Shown: one piece after another, positions 5,734 to 8,289 of the stretch | How the letters are laid out: each line of letters begins with the position of its first letter | Position numbering within the stretch: position 1 is the stretch's first letter | Assembly: GCA_910580135.1 (NCBI GenBank) | Contig: CAJTXC010000042.1 | Location: forward strand, 1-8,289 | Source: an uncultured Bacilli bacterium | GTDB lineage: Bacteria; Bacillota_I; Bacilli_A; RF39; UBA660 | Reading direction: 5' to 3' | Length of the DNA: 8,289 nucleotides | Made by a program: the position numbers and the translations under genes | Notes under the pieces: generated by a model | Databases searched by the model: none | What the model was told of the DNA's origin: nothing | Seen by the model: the letters and a program-made list of their open reading frames with translations, nothing else

Positions 5734-8099
5734 TTATCTCTTAAAGTTGCTGGAACAGTTTCAGTAACTTTTTTTATTATGTTATTAAAACTTTCCATAA
5801 CTTCTTCTTCTGTTAATGTTCTATCTGGTGCATTAAAGGTTAAAGAATATGCTATTTGTTTTTCATCGTCAGCTACTTTTTCGCCAGTATAAACGTCAAA
5901 TACGCTTATGTTGTTTAAAAGTCTTCCACCAGCTTTTTTAATAACCATTTCAACTTCACTTGATGTTATATCTTTATTTACAATAAACGCAACATCTTTA
6001 GTAATTTCAGGATATTTAGGAGCTTCTTTGAATTTTAATGCTTTAACATTTTTATTTAACTTGCTCATTGAAATTTCACATAAGTATATTTCATCTTTAG
6101 AAGTACTTGGATGAATTCTTCCAAATACACCTACTTCTTCCCTATCTATTAATATTTTTGCACTCATTCCTGGATGAAAATTTTCATTTTCTAAAACTTC
6201 GTATGAATATCTATTTTTGAATCCAAGATAATCAAGTGTGCTTTCTACTATTCCTTTTAAAAGATAAAAATCAACTTTGGTACTTCCTTGGAAGCTGTTT
6301 GTTATATAATTACCACTCATTAAAATAGCTATTTTTGTATCTTCTTCGTAGTTAACATCGTACGTTTTAGCTATTTCATATATATTAATATCTTTTACAT
6401 GTCTTTTCTTATTATATAAATAAGTATTAACAAGAGATGGTAAGATAGTTGTTCTAATTACCGCTTTATCAGAGCTCATTGGATTTGGAAGATATTTGTT
6501 TTCTTTATCTTCATACTTGAATTGTTTAGACATTTCTTCTGATACCAAGGTATAAGTTTTCACTTCATTTAATCCAAGTGTTCTAAGTCTTTTTGAAATG
6601 GATTTTCTAACTTTAACATCACCAACATACATACCACGTTTAGTTTCTCCTTTTGGTAATGTTGAAACTAAGTTATGGTATCCATATAACTTACCAATTT
6701 CTTCTGCTATATCTGCTACCCTTGGGTCAATATCTAACCTTCTATTAGGAATTGTACAATTAAAATTACCATCATTGTACTCATATTCAAAACCTAATCT
6801 TTCAAGTTCTACTTTCATATCTTCATCAGATATCTTAATTCCAAGTAGTTTATTAACTTCATCAGCTTTAAAGTTAACTACTTTTTTAGTTTTATCTACT
6901 TTATCATGCTTAACTATACCACTTAATACTTTACCAGATGCATACTTTTCTAAAAGATAGCACGCTCTTTCAATAGCCATATTTGTATACTCATAATTTA
7001 AACCTTTACCATATCTAATTGATGCTTCACTACGAAGGTTTAACTTACCTGCTGTATTTCTTATACTATATGAATTAAAAATAGCACTTTCAATTAAGAT
7101 ATTTGTAGTATTTTCATCTACTTCAGTGTTTTCTCCGCCCATAACACCTGCGATTGCAACTGGATTATTACCATCAGTAATAACGATATCTTTAGCAGTT
7201 AAAACTCTTTCTTGGCCATCTAAAGTAGTGATTTCTTCTCCATCACTAGCCATTCTAACTAAAACGTTATCACCTAGTTTATCTTTGTCAAAGAAGTGAA
7301 GTGGTTGACCAAATTCTAGCATTACATAGTTTGAAATATCTACTACGTTATTAATAGGTCTCATTCCTGCAGAGACAAGTCTTTTCTTAATGAAATCAGG
7401 TGATTCACCTATTTTTACATTCTTTACCATTTTAGCCAAGTAATATGGACAATTTTCAGTCTCAACGGATAATTTAAGGTAATTATTTATATCATCTTCT
7501 ATTTCTGTTAAAGGACTTTTAGGAAGCGTTACTTTCTTACTCAAAACCGATGCAACTATGTATGCAAATCCAATATGATAAAAACAGTCATTATTACGAT
7601 GCTTATGAATATCAAGTTCATATAAAGTATCATCTAATCCTAAAAATTTTAAAGGATCTTCGCCTACCGTAGCACTACTTTCTAATTCAGTAATTCCTTT
7701 AGCATAAGTATCAATTGTTTTTTCTTCTAGTCCTAGTTCAAATAAAGCACAAATCATACCATTTGATTCTTGTCCTCTAATTTTTCCTTTTTTTATTTCA
7801 AAATTACCAGGTAAAACAGCCCCAGGAATAGCTACTATTACTTTTAAACCAACTCTTACGTTAGCAGCACCACATACTATCTGTGTTACTTCACTGCCAA
7901 TATCTACCATACATATATTTAAATGATCACTATCTGGATGTTTTGTCACCTTTTTTATTTCGCCGATTACCAAGTTATCAATTTTATTTGTTATAACTTT
8001 TTCTACGTTAACACCTGATTTAGTTATTTTAACCGCTAGTTCCTTTAAATCTTCATCTGTTAAATCTACGTAATCAGATACCCAATTCATGCTTATCAT
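5730..8099 (-). CDS. pheT: Phenylalanyl-tRNA synthetase beta subunit
   Basis: PheT pairs with PheS in the alpha2-beta2 enzyme that loads Phe onto its tRNA. The beta subunit binds tRNA and edits Tyr-tRNA(Phe). The 789-residue product has the bacterial length and domain order: an EMAP-type tRNA-binding domain (about 42-150, with HPDSDHLNICMVDIG), a B3/B4 editing region (about 215-380) with GQPLHFFD, whose His268 matches the conserved editing-site His, a B5 domain (about 405-475), a catalytic-like core, and the FDX-ACB anticodon-binding domain (about 693-789, YPEITKDVAFIV). Two usually conserved stretches look changed: ELDIHKHRNNDC instead of a TPNRPD-like motif, and RYGKGLN instead of RFEKGVD. 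I chose ATG at 8099, with AAGGTG 6 bases upstream. An upstream TTG lies inside pheS with the binding site in its reading frame and is rejected. One base separates it from pheS. Confidence 0.97.
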   Translation of the reverse strand: MISMNWVSDYVDLTDEDLKELAVKITKSGVNVEKVITNKIDNLVIGEIKKVTKHPDSDHLNICMVDIGSEVTQIVCGAANVRVGLKVIVAIPGAVLPGNFEIKKGKIRGQESNGMICALFELGLEEKTIDTYAKGITELESSATVGEDPLKFLGLDDTLYELDIHKHRNNDCFYHIGFAYIVASVLSKKVTLPKSPLTEIEDDINNYLKLSVETENCPYYLAKMVKNVKIGESPDFIKKRLVSAGMRPINNVVDISNYVMLEFGQPLHFFDKDKLGDNVLVRMASDGEEITTLDGQERVLTAKDIVITDGNNPVAIAGVMGGENTEVDENTTNILIESAIFNSYSIRNTAGKLNLRSEASIRYGKGLNYEYTNMAIERACYLLEKYASGKVLSGIVKHDKVDKTKKVVNFKADEVNKLLGIKISDEDMKVELERLGFEYEYNDGNFNCTIPNRRLDIDPRVADIAEEIGKLYGYHNLVSTLPKGETKRGMYVGDVKVRKSISKRLRTLGLNEVKTYTLVSEEMSKQFKYEDKENKYLPNPMSSDKAVIRTTILPSLVNTYLYNKKRHVKDINIYEIAKTYDVNYEEDTKIAILMSGNYITNSFQGSTKVDFYLLKGIVESTLDYLGFKNRYSYEVLENENFHPGMSAKILIDREEVGVFGRIHPSTSKDEIYLCEISMSKLNKNVKALKFKEAPKYPEITKDVAFIVNKDITSSEVEMVIKKAGGRLLNNISVFDVYTGEKVADDEKQIAYSLTFNAPDRTLTEEEVMESFNNIIKKVTETVPATLRDN
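5743..5775 (+). terminator. Intrinsic terminator of sspI inside the pheT coding end
   Basis: The plus strand forms a 13-bp stem, AAAGTTGCTGGAA/TTTCAGTAACTTT (5743-5755 and 5759-5771), with two G-U pairs and a 3-base loop. A seven-T run ends at 5775. It begins 10 bases after the spore gene stop and lies within the last codons of pheT. In the pheT transcript the two G-U pairs become C-A mismatches, so it should not stop pheT transcription. Confidence 0.85.
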
Positions 8100-8100
8100 A

Positions 8101-8289
8101 TTATTCACCTTCCTTTCTATCAAAGTTTTTTAATTCTCTTAAATCTGTATTATAAAACGTTCTAATGTCGTTTATTCCATATTTAAGCATCGCAAGTCTT
8201 TCAGCCCCAAAACCAAAAGCAAAACCAGTCCACTCTTTTGGATCATATCCACAATTCTCTAAAACTTTTGGATTTACCATTCCTGCTCC
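8101..8289 (-). CDS. pheS: Phenylalanyl-tRNA synthetase alpha subunit (3' end only)
   Basis: The last 62 codons and TAA stop of pheS are present; the rest lies beyond the window edge. The translation starts GAGMVNPKVLENCGYD and continues through GFAFGFGAERLAML, which is class II aminoacyl-tRNA synthetase motif 3 with its catalytic Arg, then KYGINDIRTFYNTDLREL, typical of the PheS C-terminus. PheS holds the active site for Phe activation. The stop at 8103-8101 is one base before the pheT ATG, and the pheT ribosome binding site lies within the last codons of pheS, so the two subunits are translationally coupled. Confidence 0.97.
   Translation of the reverse strand, partial: GAGMVNPKVLENCGYDPKEWTGFAFGFGAERLAMLKYGINDIRTFYNTDLRELKNFDRKEGE

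Noticed and set aside
5908..6114. Plus-strand open frame of 68 codons inside pheT
   Set aside because: It is antisense to the pheT FDX-ACB domain with no start signals or recognisable protein.
6141..6143. Reassigned AGG codon, reported in some uncultivated Bacilli
   Set aside because: The AGG I checked in pheT falls at a position where Arg or another polar residue fits (IDREEVGVFG), so nothing suggests a change; one codon is too little to test further.
6598..6960. Plus-strand open frame of 120 codons inside pheT
   Set aside because: Its Ser/Leu-rich composition is what the antisense of a Lys/Glu-rich gene gives, and it covers conserved B5 domain codons.

Overview
This is an AT-rich window (roughly 30% GC by eye) from a low-GC Gram-positive bacterium. 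It has strong AGGAGG-type ribosome binding sites, sigma-A-like promoters, encoded CCA tails on its tRNAs, and short intergenic gaps with intrinsic terminators. The polA-mutM order and the Bacillus-type Pol I with a decayed proofreading domain point to the class Bacilli. A small acid-soluble spore protein of the SspI family suggests a spore-forming ancestry or lifestyle. My best guess is an uncultivated gut-type Bacilli lineage near the Mollicutes or Erysipelotrichales, but the window alone does not settle this.

Layout, left to right. Positions 1-111 hold no gene, only an AT-rich inverted repeat and the terminator of a tRNA pair. A minus-strand two-tRNA operon follows: a CAU-anticodon tRNA of the tRNA-Ile2 type, then tRNA-Leu(UAG), with a TTGATA/TAATAT promoter. 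Next is a minus-strand group read from right to left: polA (DNA polymerase I), mutM (Fpg 8-oxoguanine glycosylase), an unknown 65-residue protein, and an unknown 141-residue protein that also has its own consensus promoter. PolA and MutM act in the same base-excision repair route: MutM removes the damaged base and cuts the strand, and Pol I fills the gap.

Upstream of polA lies a minus-strand membrane protein gene of the DUF5684 type (4564-5412). Its true start, with a perfect ribosome binding site, lies 213 bases upstream of the longest standard-code ORF, and the two parts are joined in one frame by a single TGA exactly where the family carries tryptophan. Read through, it is a 282-residue protein with three membrane segments and a tail with four 14-residue repeats. 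This is the most interesting point in the window: either TGA is read as Trp in this organism, or the gene carries one fresh nonsense mutation. None of the eight stop codons here is TGA, but 12 of the 13 Trp codons are TGG.

A divergent plus-strand gene (5524-5733) encodes an SspI-like spore protein. It converges on pheT, their stop codons overlap, and each gene's intrinsic terminator lies inside the other's coding end. The window closes with pheT and the 3' end of pheS, the two subunits of phenylalanyl-tRNA synthetase, in a tightly coupled minus-strand operon.
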